From contig CM071595.1 in NCBI GenBank assembly GCA_036435485.1, forward strand, positions 3,472,001 through 3,536,000: a DNA stretch of 64,000 bases, given 5' to 3'. Origin of the DNA: Saposhnikovia divaricata. Lineage: Eukaryota > Streptophyta > Magnoliopsida > Apiales > Apiaceae. The notes below the pieces were generated by a model, which worked only from the letters and a program-made list of their open reading frames with translations, was not told the DNA's origin and made no database searches. A program made the translations under genes and the position numbers. Below are positions 35,378 to 47,649 of this stretch, one piece after another; positions within the stretch are counted from its first letter, which is position 1; every line of letters begins with the position of its first letter.

Positions 35378-36820
35378 TGCAAATCAGGGATTAAAATTAA
35401 TAAATCTGCAAAATTCAACAATTTAACCCAATTAAATTACCAAATTCGAATTAATAAATAAATAAAAATTCGAAAAATCAAAATCTTTATCAAAAATTCT
35501 GAAAAATTTATACAAAGATCTTGATTGCAATACAAACACACATGTATTTTTAGTTTTTACAAAATCATCACCATTTGTTCAGATTTTTAGATCAAAAATT
35601 CGAACTTTTCAAACTCAAAAACTCAAAACCTCGACCAAATCTTACATTTTAACCGTGATTTTGAAGATTATAGACTGGGTAAACGATTAAAGTCCTTAGA
35701 ATCGTGTTTTGAGATGAAAATTGGGCAGCAATTCGATCGAAAGTTGTGTGTATATGTGTATGTATCGTTCGACTGTATTGGGTGACTTAACACGCCAATA
35801 TAACAAAAATAAAGATATGACTGTCGAATATAACTTAGCTCTTAAATATCAAATGACTGTGATATGACTATCGGGTGATAGTCATACCGATAGTTATATT
35901 ACGTTTAAAACGTAATATGACTATCCTTGGCAGTAAGTTATATCACACTTAATCTCTAATATAACTACCGAAAAACACATAATATAACAATAAAATCACA
36001 GTTATACCGATAGTTATATTACTATAAAAACACAATATAACTATAATCTAATTAACAGTTATATTTAAACAAAAACAAAATTATATCTAATTTATTACTA
36101 AGTTATATTACACCATTTATAACTAATATAACTAATCACAAGTTCGAATATAACAATCAAGTAGATTGTTATACCGATAGTTATATTCTAACAAAACAGT
36201 TAATATAACTAACTAAAAACAGAATATTAACATAATTTTAACAAGAAAATCACATTAATAATTTACATAAACAAAAAATAGCAAATTAATTTATACTAAA
36301 ATTATAAAACCTAATAAAAATTATAAAAACGATCATATGCAGTCCCTTTTACGAAATCAAACATCAATAACAGAAGGACAAACATTACAAATCAAATAAA
36401 ATAAAATAAAACCAAATAATCATACTACATATTTACATAATTATTTCTGATGAGTTAATAAATCTATAAATTTTCTAATAAAACAATTTCCATATAGAAA
36501 ATTATTCAAAAAGAAACTATGATTTATTTAAACAACAAAAATAATCAAACTGAATTAAAAACAATAACATTTTCAAGAAAAATAGATTTCTCATAAATTA
36601 CAGCTTGTAAAATTCGAGAAGAATATTTTCAAAGAAAATGAATTAATGTAAAAATATAATAAGTAATTAAAAATATGTACAGAAGATAATAACAATGATT
36701 TAAGATGAAATAAGCAAGGGTATAAGTTGATAAAATAATTATACAAGTGATTTAATAACAAATATTGACACATCAATCACTTGTAAATTATTAAAGATCA
36801 AACCTCAGATATTAACTAGT
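35378..36820. other. Non-coding region of element B between pol and the extra ORF
   Basis: About 1.44 kb, very AT-rich, no ORF of note. Between about 35815 and 36200 it carries many copies, in both orientations, of the TATRACTATC / GGTATAAC motif also found in the LTRs of B, including a near-perfect inverted repeat around 35865-35900 (TATGACTATC...GATAGTCATA). Confidence 0.8.
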
Positions 36821-37202
36821 TTAATTACTAGGACTATTTAACATACCCAATTCACCAACAATTCTGGCAAATGTGGATTCGTCAAGAGACTTAGTAAAAA
36901 TATCTGCTGTTTGTTCTTCCGTGGGTACAAAAAATAACTCCACAGTACCATTCATGACATGTTCTCGAATAAAATGATACCTGATGTCAATATGCTTTGT
37001 CCTTGTGTGCTGCACAGGATTGTTAGAGATTGCTATGGCACTTGTATTATCACATAAAATTGGAATTTTATCGAGCACAAAGCCATAGTCTCTCAGCTGA
37101 TTCCTGATCCACAAAATCTGTGCGCAACAGCTTCCAGCAGCTATATATTCAGCTTCAGCCGTTGAGTTGGAAACTGTCTGTTGTTTCTTGCTGTACCAGG
37201 AA
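36821..37202 (-). pseudogene. RNase H C-terminal part of element B (separated by element C)
   Basis: Completes the RNase H that begins at the end of the 880-codon pol frame. It starts at WYSKKQQTVSNSTAEAEYIA next to element C and includes ILCDNTSAIAISNNPVQHTR, the KHIDIRYHFIREHV segment typical of copia RNase H, and TADIFTKSLDE near the stop at 36821. Codons reading upstream beyond 37202 come from the LTR of element C and are not part of the gene. RNase H removes the RNA template during reverse transcription. Confidence 0.92.
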
Positions 37203-38499
37203 TGTAACACCCCCAGATCCGGGTTCCGGGATCCGGTGGTTACGGTTTCCAATTCTGTCCTTAACAATTGAACTTTCCTTAACATAAAATAAATTACGTC
37301 TCTATAACCCAACACAACAATATAAAACACACCCGTTATAGTCCCAGAGATGAAATCAGAGTAACAATCAAATTTTTATTAATCACAATATGAGTTCTTA
37401 CAATCCAAAAGAATTTCAATATAAATACATACTCTTTGCCATCCATTTACATAAGTCATACTAGACCATATTCTTGGTACTGAAAGTATAAATATACCCT
37501 ACCAATAGCTTCTTCTTCAGCTCTGGTAGTCTCATCGTCCTCGCCCGCGTCGAGTGCGCCTTGTGCGAGTCATCTGGTCTAGCTGTTGTTGTGATATAAT
37601 AATAAAGCAAGGGTGAGCAATAGCCCACCAACAATAATATATAACTGAACGATAATGTATAACAGCTCAAAAGTATCTTTCAAACCATATGCCATGCATT
37701 TACGGAAATGATGCCAGTATAATATGAACGATGAAGTTACAAGGTAACTTAAAGTATTTGTTTGTAGAAATATCTGCTACATCAAAGTAAGCGAGATATT
37801 CTTATTATTATTAAGAAGAGGAACTTGCAAGAAAAGGTTGCAATTCCAGTTATGACCCTTTTCCAACTCTGCCAACAGTAATCATGTTGCAGGAAATAAA
37901 TAAATTTGGATGATGAACCAATGATGGAGTATTCACCGCGCCCGCTGTTCCAATCTTGATGATCAGTCGAGATCGTACAGCTCAATTTAGATTTACTACC
38001 GGTAGAAGGAAGAACTGACGGCTTTACTTGTATACCGCCTTGCTAGCTCTCCCCGGCCAACGGTTGGGCCAAGGGGATGGACCGGCGCTACTCGGCCTCT
38101 TACACGACTCCTAGTTCAAATAGAATTCATGATTCTGAATGTAACGTTCATCCCCCTTTCCCCAAGTATAATACTTGTTGATAAGACTCCACAAAGTAGT
38201 CGTATCTAGTTGGAAAGGAAAATTTACCAATAACTCCCAAGCTATTACTTGGTAACGGATATCAACTTGTTCCAGTAATCTTACCCCTCGAAAGATGAGA
38301 AGGTAAGCAACGACTTAATAAGTCAACAGCACCCGAGTTGCGGGTGAAGGGAATACTTTATGACCGGGAAGTCGACAAGATAAATAACATTTTCCAAGTA
38401 AGGTTCCCTTATTATTAAGGAGGTAGACTCAAAGAAGAATGATGTCTGAGAACCTTTCTTGATATAAGATTAATAATAATATGACTCCGAGATATTTTC

Positions 38500-39230
38500 T
38501 GTAATAATCGAAGAAGATAAACCTTATCAAGGTTATACTAAGTATGGAATAAATATTCAGAGAATATTTATTGAGTTAAAATATTTAAAGAATAATTGGG
38601 AATATGAAAGAATATCTTTAATCAGAGTATTTCTCAAAATAATCCCTGAAGAAATATCAGGAGAATATTTATTGAATAAATAAATATTTAAATGAATACT
38701 CAAAACAATATTCATTAATTAATAAGACCTGAAAAGAATATTTAAGGTAATATTCATAATTAATTAGGAATTTAAATGAATATTCAAAAGTAATATTTAT
38801 TCAGTGAATAATATCCTAAATGAATATCAAGTAATATTCATTTAGTAATCCAAGCCTTAAGGAATATTCGAGATAATATTCGATAATTAAATCAAGCTTC
38901 AGATGAATATTAAAATAATATTCATCAAGTATTCAATATCTTAAATGAATATTCAAACGTAATATTTATTTAATAAAATAATATTCTAAAAGAATATCCA
39001 AATAATATTCATTTAGTAGTCTCATCTTTAGAAGAATATTCGAAATAATAGTCGATAATCAATTCGACTCTGAATGAATATTGAGAAATATTATTCGTTG
39101 AATAGTTAAATTCAAATAATTATTTGAAGTAAGGAATCGTTAAAATAATTAGTCTCGAACGAATATTCAAATAATATTCGTCGCCCAAATAATAGAAAAT
39201 ATTTACTTAAATATTTTCTCCCGATGTAAT
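38500..39230. repeat. AT-rich palindromic repeat block in LTR of element C
   Basis: Irregular repeats of about 35-60 bp built on AAATGAATATTCAAA and AATATTCATTTAGTAAT. GAATATT and AATATTC alternate, so many small hairpins are possible. Repeated at 48955-49690 in the other LTR. Confidence 0.75.
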
Positions 39231-41960
39231 CTCGATATATCAAGAAATATTGACTCGCGGTCAATATTTGATTAATGAGAGGTATACGCCCTTCTATGAG
39301 GGTCTTACAATAACCGGCTTATAACTGATATATAACTATCTAGCTTATAAGCCAACAATAACATTCATGGAGCAAGTATATCAATTCAACTTGAAAGTAG
39401 GCATGCATGCAATGGCATATGTATATCAGCAATCATATATATATATTTATTCAATCACAACAACAGCCTAAAAGAAGGGAATTGAAACTTGCCTGGTAGT
39501 CGAGTACGGTAAGGGGTAGTGGTAGCGGGTCCCGGTTCAGCTTGGTGATCTATAAATAGCCAAGGCATTCGGGATTAATCACTTAACACATTAAAAGTTA
39601 AGTTATACTTAATTCGAAACACGTTCTCGAGTTATCTCGTTATACCCCTTTTAGTGGATTACTTTTATCACTGATCCGACCCGACATTCGTTAGTTACTA
39701 CGACATGTCATTGTACTTATACTTGGGGCATACTTAAGTCATATGAGTTCTAAAGTCGATCGTCACGAACCAATACTATACTCCGAGTTTTATCGCCCGT
39801 TTTCTAAGTGTTTTACCGAAGTTATAAAAGAGTCGTCTTTTATGGGTTCGTTCGCGTTTAACCTTGACTCGAACATTTTTAATAAATCGAAAAATGATCC
39901 TTTTGACATACGGTTTTCTTTCACGCCTTCCTTTTTACCTCTATTATTTATTTACCAAGATTCGCCATGACGTTACATAGCTTACGAGGGTTCAATTTCG
40001 GTTACGAACTTTCGTTTACGGATTCGAACTACTTTTAGTAATCCGGCCGTAACTCCTAAACCGTAAGTCCGTTTCACGTGATCTTTATATCAAAACGAAG
40101 CTTAGAACATTACCTATCCTATCATGGCAGTTAAGGTCTCTGGACAGTAGGGGTTCAACATGGAAAATGGTATACAAAACATGGTAGTGCAAAATCGGGC
40201 ATTATAACGGCTGTAAATCGAACGTTCCATAAATCGTAATCAACAACCCAAGCCACACCGGGCATACCAATCATCTTACATTCATAATACTAATCTCATA
40301 AGTCCAGGAACATCATATTATATCATCATATTCAACACATCTCTTAAATCAAACAAACTAACTACATAATCATGTAAACATGCTTATAACAACATTATCA
40401 CCAAAATTTATCCAAAACTCCATTAAAACTCAAATCAAAGACTAGGGTTCTTGAAGTTTATACCTTCCTTGAGGTATGTATGCACTTATTAAGCCTTGTA
40501 TAGTCTTTGTATAGCCTCCATGAAGCTTGGATCATCAACCAAAATCAAGATTCAAGAATTTTGTTCTTGAGGTTACTATTCATCCTCCACTTTCTTGATT
40601 TTTTTGAAAATGGAAAAAGTGGTGTTTGAGGCTAAGATTTTTAGGGTATCATTTCTATGAAATATAGGATCTATGATAAATTTTTGGAGATCAAACAATG
40701 GTGGGAGCTTGGACTTTGATTCTTGAATTATGGTTAAGGTCGAATGGAGCTTTGCAAGGGGGAGGAGAGTTTTGCTTGGTTGGCTTGCTTTTTGGTGTTT
40801 TAATCTCATCCACTCTCATCCACTAGCAACATAATATCTTGCAAAAGTCACTTTATCAAAGTGGTGAGGTGTTGGATGATGAAATGGCAAGACATGTGTT
40901 GGTTTTATGGTGGTTAGAGCTTAACTAGGTAGTTACTTGCTAAGTACTTAGTTCTTCCTCTAAGGTGCTAGTTCCATGCTTCTAGTTTAGTTACTAGATA
41001 TTTATACTAGTATCTTGCACAAGATTCTTGCTTCCTCTGCTTGTTTCTGTGTCCGGTTATTACCCGTTTCGATTGATCGATCGTGAGAATATTTCACGGA
41101 TTTTTAATTAGGGTTTACCGGGAATCCTCTTTAATATTAATACTTTCATTCTCCATCTTTCATTCTATCTTTCCAATTTATATTCCTTAAATCCATTCGT
41201 TAAATACTTAAGGCTATCAGTGTCCAGGGAACTCTTGGAGAAAATAAAATTACGGTTTTTCAGAATCCGACAGCTTTTACATACACTTATTTTCCCCCTG
41301 GATCACTAATACGAACTCGGAAATCCGTTCCGAATACTTCTATATAGTGTCGTCTCATATTATTATATACTCCCACCACAACACTATTCATTCTGTATTC
41401 TTTACTTGTTCTCTTGGGGTGGTACAATTGTCCGTATTCTCTTTCGATCGTTCCTTAACCTTTTTACGGAACTACTGGATTAATCGTTATCGATCTGGAT
41501 GACATGAGGGTATTCTCTTGCTTGAAGTTGCCATATCTTATTCCCTCAGAAGATAGATTATTCTTACCTATGTTGTCACCCTTTAGCATTCTTCAAGACA
41601 TAGAAATAATAAAGTCGAATTCCATTCATTCTTTCCGAATATCAATTATTACATTGTAGCCATAACCACTCCTCAGTGGTTTCCTACCTTCATTCTTAAA
41701 TCAAATATAATAACATCCCAAAATATCAAATCCTCAAAGTTAATATCTCAATTCTAGGATTATAATAATATTTAATCCACTGTCCGGTCAAATATTATAC
41801 CGAAAAAGAATTTGGAATTTCTGAATTCCGATCGTCTCTGCATTCACTTATTTCCTCCGCGTATTACTAACATGACTTCGAAACATCCATAACACGTCCC
41901 GTACATAGGGTGGCGTGAAAAGTTTTCCAACTTACAAAATCACTATTCATCCACCAAATT

Positions 41961-42074
41961 ACTATGCACGTACAGGAAACACTATGCACGTACGGGAAAT
42001 ACTATGCACGTACGGGAAATACTATGCACGTATGGGAAACACTATGCACGTACGGGAAATACTATGCACGTACT
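41961..42074. repeat. 20-bp tandem repeat with ACGT core, 3' LTR of element C
   Basis: Five full copies of ACTATGCACGTACGGGAAAT with small variants (41961, 41981, 42001, 42021, 42041) plus a partial sixth to 42074. On the element's sense strand each copy carries TACGTGC. Confidence 0.95.
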
Positions 42075-42226
42075 CATTTCCCTTCAAGGATCCATTCATT
42101 ACAATCATTGTTCTTTGAAACCACCATTCATTAGAGCTGGTGACCTTGTTGTCGGAATCATTGTTCCTCATTTTATCATTACTTAATAAAAAGTTTTAAT
42201 TATATCCAAAATTTGGGGTTCTTACA

Positions 42227-42243
42227 GTCTCCCCTCCTTAAAA
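42227..42243 (-). other. Polypurine tract of element C
   Basis: Minus strand TTTTAAGGAGGGGAGAC, adjacent to the 3' LTR start TGTAAGAACC. Confidence 0.8.
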
Positions 42244-43440
42244 GGATTCCGTCTCGGAATCAGGTAGGAAGCAAAGAGTCGTTTGCCTGTCGTTCACTCT
42301 TTAGCTTCCCGGTCAATTCTTAGTCGTTCTACCCTTCCTCAGCACATCTTTTAGTGCTACAATTCATACTGTATCCTTTTTCCATCAACGTTGCTACTTT
42401 TCGTACAACTCACTATCCGGGTTATACTCTTACTCAGTCTTATCCTTATTGATACCTGCAGTAACATTGGTATCACTATCACCCTACGAATTCGGAGGTA
42501 ACCTCGCTCGTACTGTGCATTTCCTGATCGCTTTAATCTTCGCAATCTCGATCAATATAGAGAAGAGGAAAAATTTATTGAGAGATCACTATGATCAATT
42601 GAACATTTGTTATATTGCATAGTTAGTACAGAAGGGGGCCAGCCTTTAGTACTTGACAAGCAATTAAACAAGTCATGGCATTCCACTTAGACTTCTATCA
42701 CATAGACAGATAGTCACGTAGCAGTACCTCCCCTCCTAAAAGGGTTGTTCTTCTCAATTCATAAAGAAGATGAATAAGAGAGAAGAAGAGAAAAGAGTTC
42801 TAAAGGATTATTGAAAGCTTTCATGATTGTAGAATATCATACTCAGAATTTACCTCTGAACTGTAGAGGTTTATCAAAGAAGAAATTAATCATAATTATA
42901 TCCAATACTATTTGATCGCAATCTCACGTGTCAACATATCTTGCTGCTTTGTACATTATTCTATGGACAAATACTCTTGTTCAACCTTAGCGATACTCAC
43001 ATTCGGGAAATCCTTCAACCTTTCAGGTTAAATCTTAGATTTCTCACTTGACATCATTATTACTGACATCCCATATCATGTTACTAGCTTTTTCATAACT
43101 ATAATATTGACACTATCAGGTTGTCATCCTGAGAATTCATTAGAAAAACCCATTCATAACATTCCTTGCTTCTCATTCCATAGTTGCTTCCCCAGCCTTT
43201 TCTTTATCAATCACATCCTTCTTATTAGCTGATTCTTACTCATTTCTATTATTTACTTTCATCTTCACCTCTTTATTGAGACACCTTTTTGCACTTGGTA
43301 CCTCCTTATCGGTATTCCGTCTCATTTATTCTATAATCATCACGTTATTTCAATTTAAACTTTCCGAAATGAATCTGGCCCGATTCCTTTAACTTAGATT
43401 CATATAATCTACTTCTGCCAACCTGGTTTCTCATTACTTG
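42244..43440. other. Interior of element C, 3' non-coding part
   Basis: About 1.2 kb between the integrase remnant and the polypurine tract. I recognise no coding motif. Pyrimidine-rich on the + strand. Confidence 0.6.
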
Positions 43441-44310
43441 TTCTTTTCTATCCGTGGTTTTCCACAGGTTGTTCTTCGTAAGTCAGACCAGGTCGTATAT
43501 CTACCTGCTCGTACTCTTATCATCTATCGAGCATCTGCATTATACTGGCGTAGCCTGGCCATATGAAACACGTTACGATCATGCTATAAGTTTTGGGGGT
43601 AGAGCTGGCTCGAATGCCATCTTCCGAACACTTGTCGGATGGCCCAACAAATCTCGGGCTCAACTGCCCTTATTTCTTTTTACGGGAATACATTTAGCAT
43701 CATGAATCGTCCGCCTCATATTCTCTATCTTGTTTGCGCAGAAGTACACTAACACAACTTGCTTGTCATTCATCAACAAGCCATTTAGCTTATCAATAGC
43801 ATCACTTTCGTTATTTTTACGTTGTCATCTACTTTCTTAGAAGAATTGCCATCGCTTGTTGTTTAAATAGTGTGTTAATAGCTAACCATACGGGTTTCAA
43901 ATCCTTTAGGGAGACAGAGTAATCACTATTCCTTATCCATAAGGAGCACTTCCTGAACTTGATGTAAATATCACATGAAGTAGATAAAATTGCAGAAGAG
44001 CTTCAAGCATCGCAGCTATGTCCGGTTGATGAAACTATCGCTCATGCATCTTCCATAAAAGACTGGAAACTTAACGGTTTACTTCGTCAATTTTGTATCA
44101 TGGTCCTGGTCCGCCTCAAAACGGGACCTTCTAAGGTACGTAATATGCTTAAGACTCCATCAGGAATCGAATCTTTACTTAAACTATTATTACCTTCGAT
44201 TCTTGCACAATCATCAAAAGGAATGTAACTTCCTCCACTCCAATATGACCTTCAAGGTCTTTCCAAATATCATTTTGTTTCTTCGGTATGAACATTTATA
44301 ATTATTCCTT
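43440..44310 (-). pseudogene. Integrase remnant of element C (Ty3/gypsy chromovirus type)
   Basis: Reading minus strand and allowing frame changes, the C-terminal half of a gypsy integrase is visible in order: RKQDREYEADD (43708-43743), a stretch LNVFP with a stop where tryptophan is usual, GQLSPRFVGP (43640-43670), ALPPKL, then HDRNVFHMARLRQYNADAR (about 43528-43583), and LTYEEQPV (43463-43488). The last motifs are hallmarks of the integrase tail in chromoviruses. Upstream, FHQPD near 44000-44040 may be the end of the catalytic core. Stops and at least three frame changes mean no functional protein. Its position after RNase H establishes gypsy order. Confidence 0.72.
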
Positions 44311-44410
44311 TATACTTAGACTGTCGGCCACCTCATTGGCCTTTCCTGATAATAATAATTTCTGGTAATCCTTGTTCTCTGGATATATTCCAATTCAAAC
44401 ATTTCTACCT
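44310..44410 (-). pseudogene. RNase H remnant of element C
   Basis: Minus strand reads NKDYQKLLLSGKANEVADSL, matching the closing segment of gypsy RNase H, where GKAN-VADALSR is normal. The motif itself spans about 44314-44349. The surrounding sequence has stops. Confidence 0.65.
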
Positions 44411-45090
44411 CATCCCCATCTTTGTTGGGTGAAAGCATTCTCCCTTAAGCTCTGCTGATGGAGAAAAATATATTTATCAGTCTTTCTCCATAAGTCATTG
44501 CTTCCACCTACCCGTGGGAACTTTACCACGTTTATTCCCAATCCTACTTAGGATACTTCTTTTCTTAGTTCTTTCTTTATCTTAGGATAATCTCAACCTT
44601 TATAGGTTCAACCCATACTTCCTCAGGGTTTCATACATGCCTCATCTGGCATTATTGTTACGATGTCATACATTCCTTACCAAACTTCCATTTTTGAAGT
44701 TCGGAATATTACCTTTTTCCTTGTAAGGTTTCATAGGCCATCCTTATCATTCCTCCGGTATTTTCTGGGTACCGGGTATATCAAAATGTAATTGATCAAT
44801 ACTCTAATAATTCTATCTATGTTCTTTCCAGAACTCTTTTTAATAATCCTTACCGGTTATTGTTGCCTTAGCAAGTCCAGCTCATAACATCTGAAGTCAT
44901 AATGTCGTTATTAGGGTTAATGCCACCCCTTGTGCATTCCCCAGGGTTTGTCTTAATTTATGGATATCCTATCCTTAATTCAACTGCCAAGGAATTCTTG
45001 CATCTTATAATTGGCAATCAGATCATGTATCCTTAATAAAGGTCTCTTTTCAATCATTCTCATTTGATAATCGATCGGTGGTTTAATGCC
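44410..45090 (-). pseudogene. Reverse transcriptase remnant of element C
   Basis: The minus strand at 44990-45075 reads IDYQMRMIEKRPLLRIHDLI. This aligns with the gypsy RT segment around the IDYRELN and YPLPRIDDL positions, without an internal stop over about 30 codons. Downstream the frame breaks and I could not find an intact YIDD/FIDD catalytic motif. Confidence 0.55.
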
Positions 45091-45469
45091 ACCCTCTTCT
45101 TTCAGATAGTTGTCAGCCTATTTGACCTTCCAAAAAGGCAACGTATACCAATCTCTTCTCTTACCAACTTGTTAATGGTAGCAAGGATGTTCTGAAAGAT
45201 ATTGGTCGAGTTCAACGTGAATCTCTTACTGCTTATCGTTCTTCGCAAAGGTACTTGCCTCAGACAAAATTCCTACAGCATACTGTTCAATGTCTGACCT
45301 TTTCTATACCCTCTTCATTTACCTTCATTGTTTACTTTCCTCCGTCATAATATATTCATGGTATTCATGATACCCTAACATCATACATCTCAAGTCACTA
45401 TACTTCCATTTTACTCGAAATCTTGGACAACCATATACACATGAGTCACTTCAGTACGGGTGACCCCAT

Positions 45470-45660
45470 CCCAAAAAGGTCTAGTGAATTCCCAATCAAA
45501 ACATGGGTTGTTCAGCAGAAGATTCCTACGATCTCATTAATGTTTCCTTTATATCAGAAGCCCTTGCAGTCGGTGCTTTCTTAGAAGCAACCCTGCTTTG
45601 TCCTTTCATTGCTGGTCTAGTCACTCGATAATCCTTTGTGACTTGGCCTCAACTGGCCAC
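45470..45660 (-). pseudogene. Possible gag zinc-knuckle/protease remnant of element C
   Basis: Minus strand gives a much altered zinc-knuckle-like stretch (around 45620-45655), then APTARASDIK and, in another frame, VGIF and THVLIGNS. These resemble, in order, the gag end and protease start of gypsy elements. No intact D-S/T-G triad. Weak call. Confidence 0.35.
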
Positions 45661-47637
45661 CCTAAAATAAAAAAAAAATATATGATTTTAGGGGTTGGCT
45701 AATAGCATTACTTTTCTAGCAATTGCCGGCATAGTGCCTTCTTCTTTGATACCTTTCTACCTTTCCAAAACTTTACTCCATATAAGTCTTAATCGACTAC
45801 TCGGCACCGTCTCCGGTCACCTTTCCTCCACTTTTATCTTTTCAACTATTCTTATCAATCCCGCGTGCCACGCAAGCTTACCATTCCTGGCATAACAGCC
45901 TTTTCACTTAAGTCAATCCCGGAGTGTCTCCGTCCGGCTAGTTTCTTACTTACATTTCCTGTTTTCGTCCAATCTCACTTCATCATTTTATCACTACCGT
46001 CGATTGTAATGCTCAGGGTCCGTTTACTAACCCATTTTACAGCATCCTTACCCAAATCACAGGGTTTGCTCCAGTTTCTACTCTCTTCCATGACATTCTC
46101 TGATAATCAGAAAGACAAGGGTTGCCAAAATTCACCGAATTCCTTTCCAGACTCAGGGAAATTTTGATCAATCTACCCACCTACTGGTAACATTAAGGAG
46201 ACCAGTTTCGAAACTTGAAGAATAGTTCTATGAACCTCCAAGCAGGTGGAATCATAAGCAGTCGTAGTTAACGAAATAATCATCATCAGATTGGAAGTTT
46301 ACCCACTGGAGAGGAATCAATTATATCCATCCCTTAGAAGGGAATCAATAGTTTCAAACTGAAACCTGTCACAACGTCTTGATATTCAATACTACCAAAT
46401 GTCGGTCTACCTAACCCTTTATGTGAAGCGTCATTGGAAGCACAAAGTCTCCTTTTTCCATTAAGCAGTGCCAGCTCTTGGTCATTACCAATTTCACCTT
46501 TTAGCTCCAGGAAGATTTTCTCACATTTTTCTCTTTAACTGCTGATCGTATTACTTGATCTATTATAATTCCGTGTCGGAGTAAACTTAAGGTAACTACT
46601 ATAATCCATTCAAAGAGAAGAAGGAATTTAATATTCCTCTGAATCACATGCATCTAACGTTTCTGGTTCATCATTTAACTGAGTTGAATTAACTCTATAC
46701 TCAGTCTCTGGCAGTAGTCTCATTACGAGTTCATCTTGACTCACTGGTCTTATTTTCCGGTAGGTTCTGAGATCATTGTCTTGCTTACTACTTCCTTATA
46801 TAACTTTACCCAATCATGCTATCACTTCCCAATGTCTTTACTTTCTAAATGATTCATTCATAAAATGAACATTTTCCTTAATAAAACCACCTTATTAACC
46901 TCAATTCGGTTCCATAATTTACAACCTACGACACCTGCCTTCTCATGGCGAATTATTACTGACCATATTCATACTAATTCATTTATCAAATGATATGGCA
47001 CTTACTGCCTCATTCTCAACTATTCCTAGGGACTATGCTCCTCGTCCTATATCGCGGTCTTTGATAATCATACATCCCTCTAGCTCTTTCTTTGTTAAGA
47101 TTAAAATCTCTAAGGATTCTCATCTATTTCCGTATAAGATCTCAAGTAATTCTTCCAATCCTTCTTTCTTGCTGGTACTACATCTGGTAGTCCGGCTATG
47201 AATTCAACATGCATCTTCAGATCTCTTAATAATATCTCGGTTCTTTATACTCACTTTTCTGAGCACCATATCTTAATCATCACAGTCATTCTGGCTGTGA
47301 CCCTCATTACCCATGGGTAAGCTCCTTATCCTAACAGGATTTTCCTTATCTGCTGGAACCTCTTCCGGGTCTCCAGTAGGGTACTCCATCGAATTACCCG
47401 CTGATCTTCAGCATATAAAGCATCATCGCGCTGTTGCTCGTATGCCTCAAGGTCAGTCGCCTTACTCGTCGATACGATATCGAGCTAAGTTACTATCATT
47501 ATACTTACGAGTTCCCATAAGGGTTTTATATGTCATCACTACATTAAGTAGTCCGACTATGAACTTGGCAAGAGTTCTTATTATCTTTTTGAATTTATTG
47601 TTTTAACGCCACCTCATCTCTGGGGTTTATAACGTAC
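45661..47637. other. Interior of element C, 5' part (gag region expected)
   Basis: About 2 kb between primer-binding site and protease remnant, where gag should be. All frames are rich in stops and I recognise no Gag motif. Open frames of 60-100 codons on the + strand here are in the wrong orientation and have no domain. Confidence 0.55.
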
Positions 47638-47649
47638 GCTCTGATACCA
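47638..47649 (-). other. Primer-binding site of element C
   Basis: Minus strand TGGTATCAGAGC, a perfect match to the initiator-Met tRNA complement, 4 bases from the LTR. Confidence 0.9.

Larger units (their letters stand above)
37203..42226 (-). repeat. 3' LTR of element C (5024 bp)
   Basis: Near-identical to 47654-52681, with about 18-20 substitutions and a short AT indel near 39440. Holds an AT-rich block of GAATATT/AATATTC palindromes (38500-39230) and a 20-bp tandem repeat (41961-42074). Small open frames repeated in both LTRs (for example 77 codons at 40576-40809) have no recognisable domain. Confidence 0.94.

Noticed and set aside
39551..39560. CTATAAATAG as promoter TATA box in LTR of element C
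   Set aside because: It lies on the + strand, opposite to the element's transcription direction, so it was not annotated.
43730..43830. Minus-strand peptide DAIDKLNGLLMNDKQV followed by LLRKQDRE, resembling a poly(A)-binding protein RRM end (captured gene fragment)
   Set aside because: The following motifs EYEADD, GQLSPRFVGP and LTYEEQPV fit a gypsy integrase tail in the correct order, which explains the same stretch without gene capture.
45695..47606. Plus-strand ORFs of 66-100 codons inside element C
   Set aside because: Opposite to the element's coding strand, no domain, and expected by chance in a 5-kb pyrimidine-rich interior.
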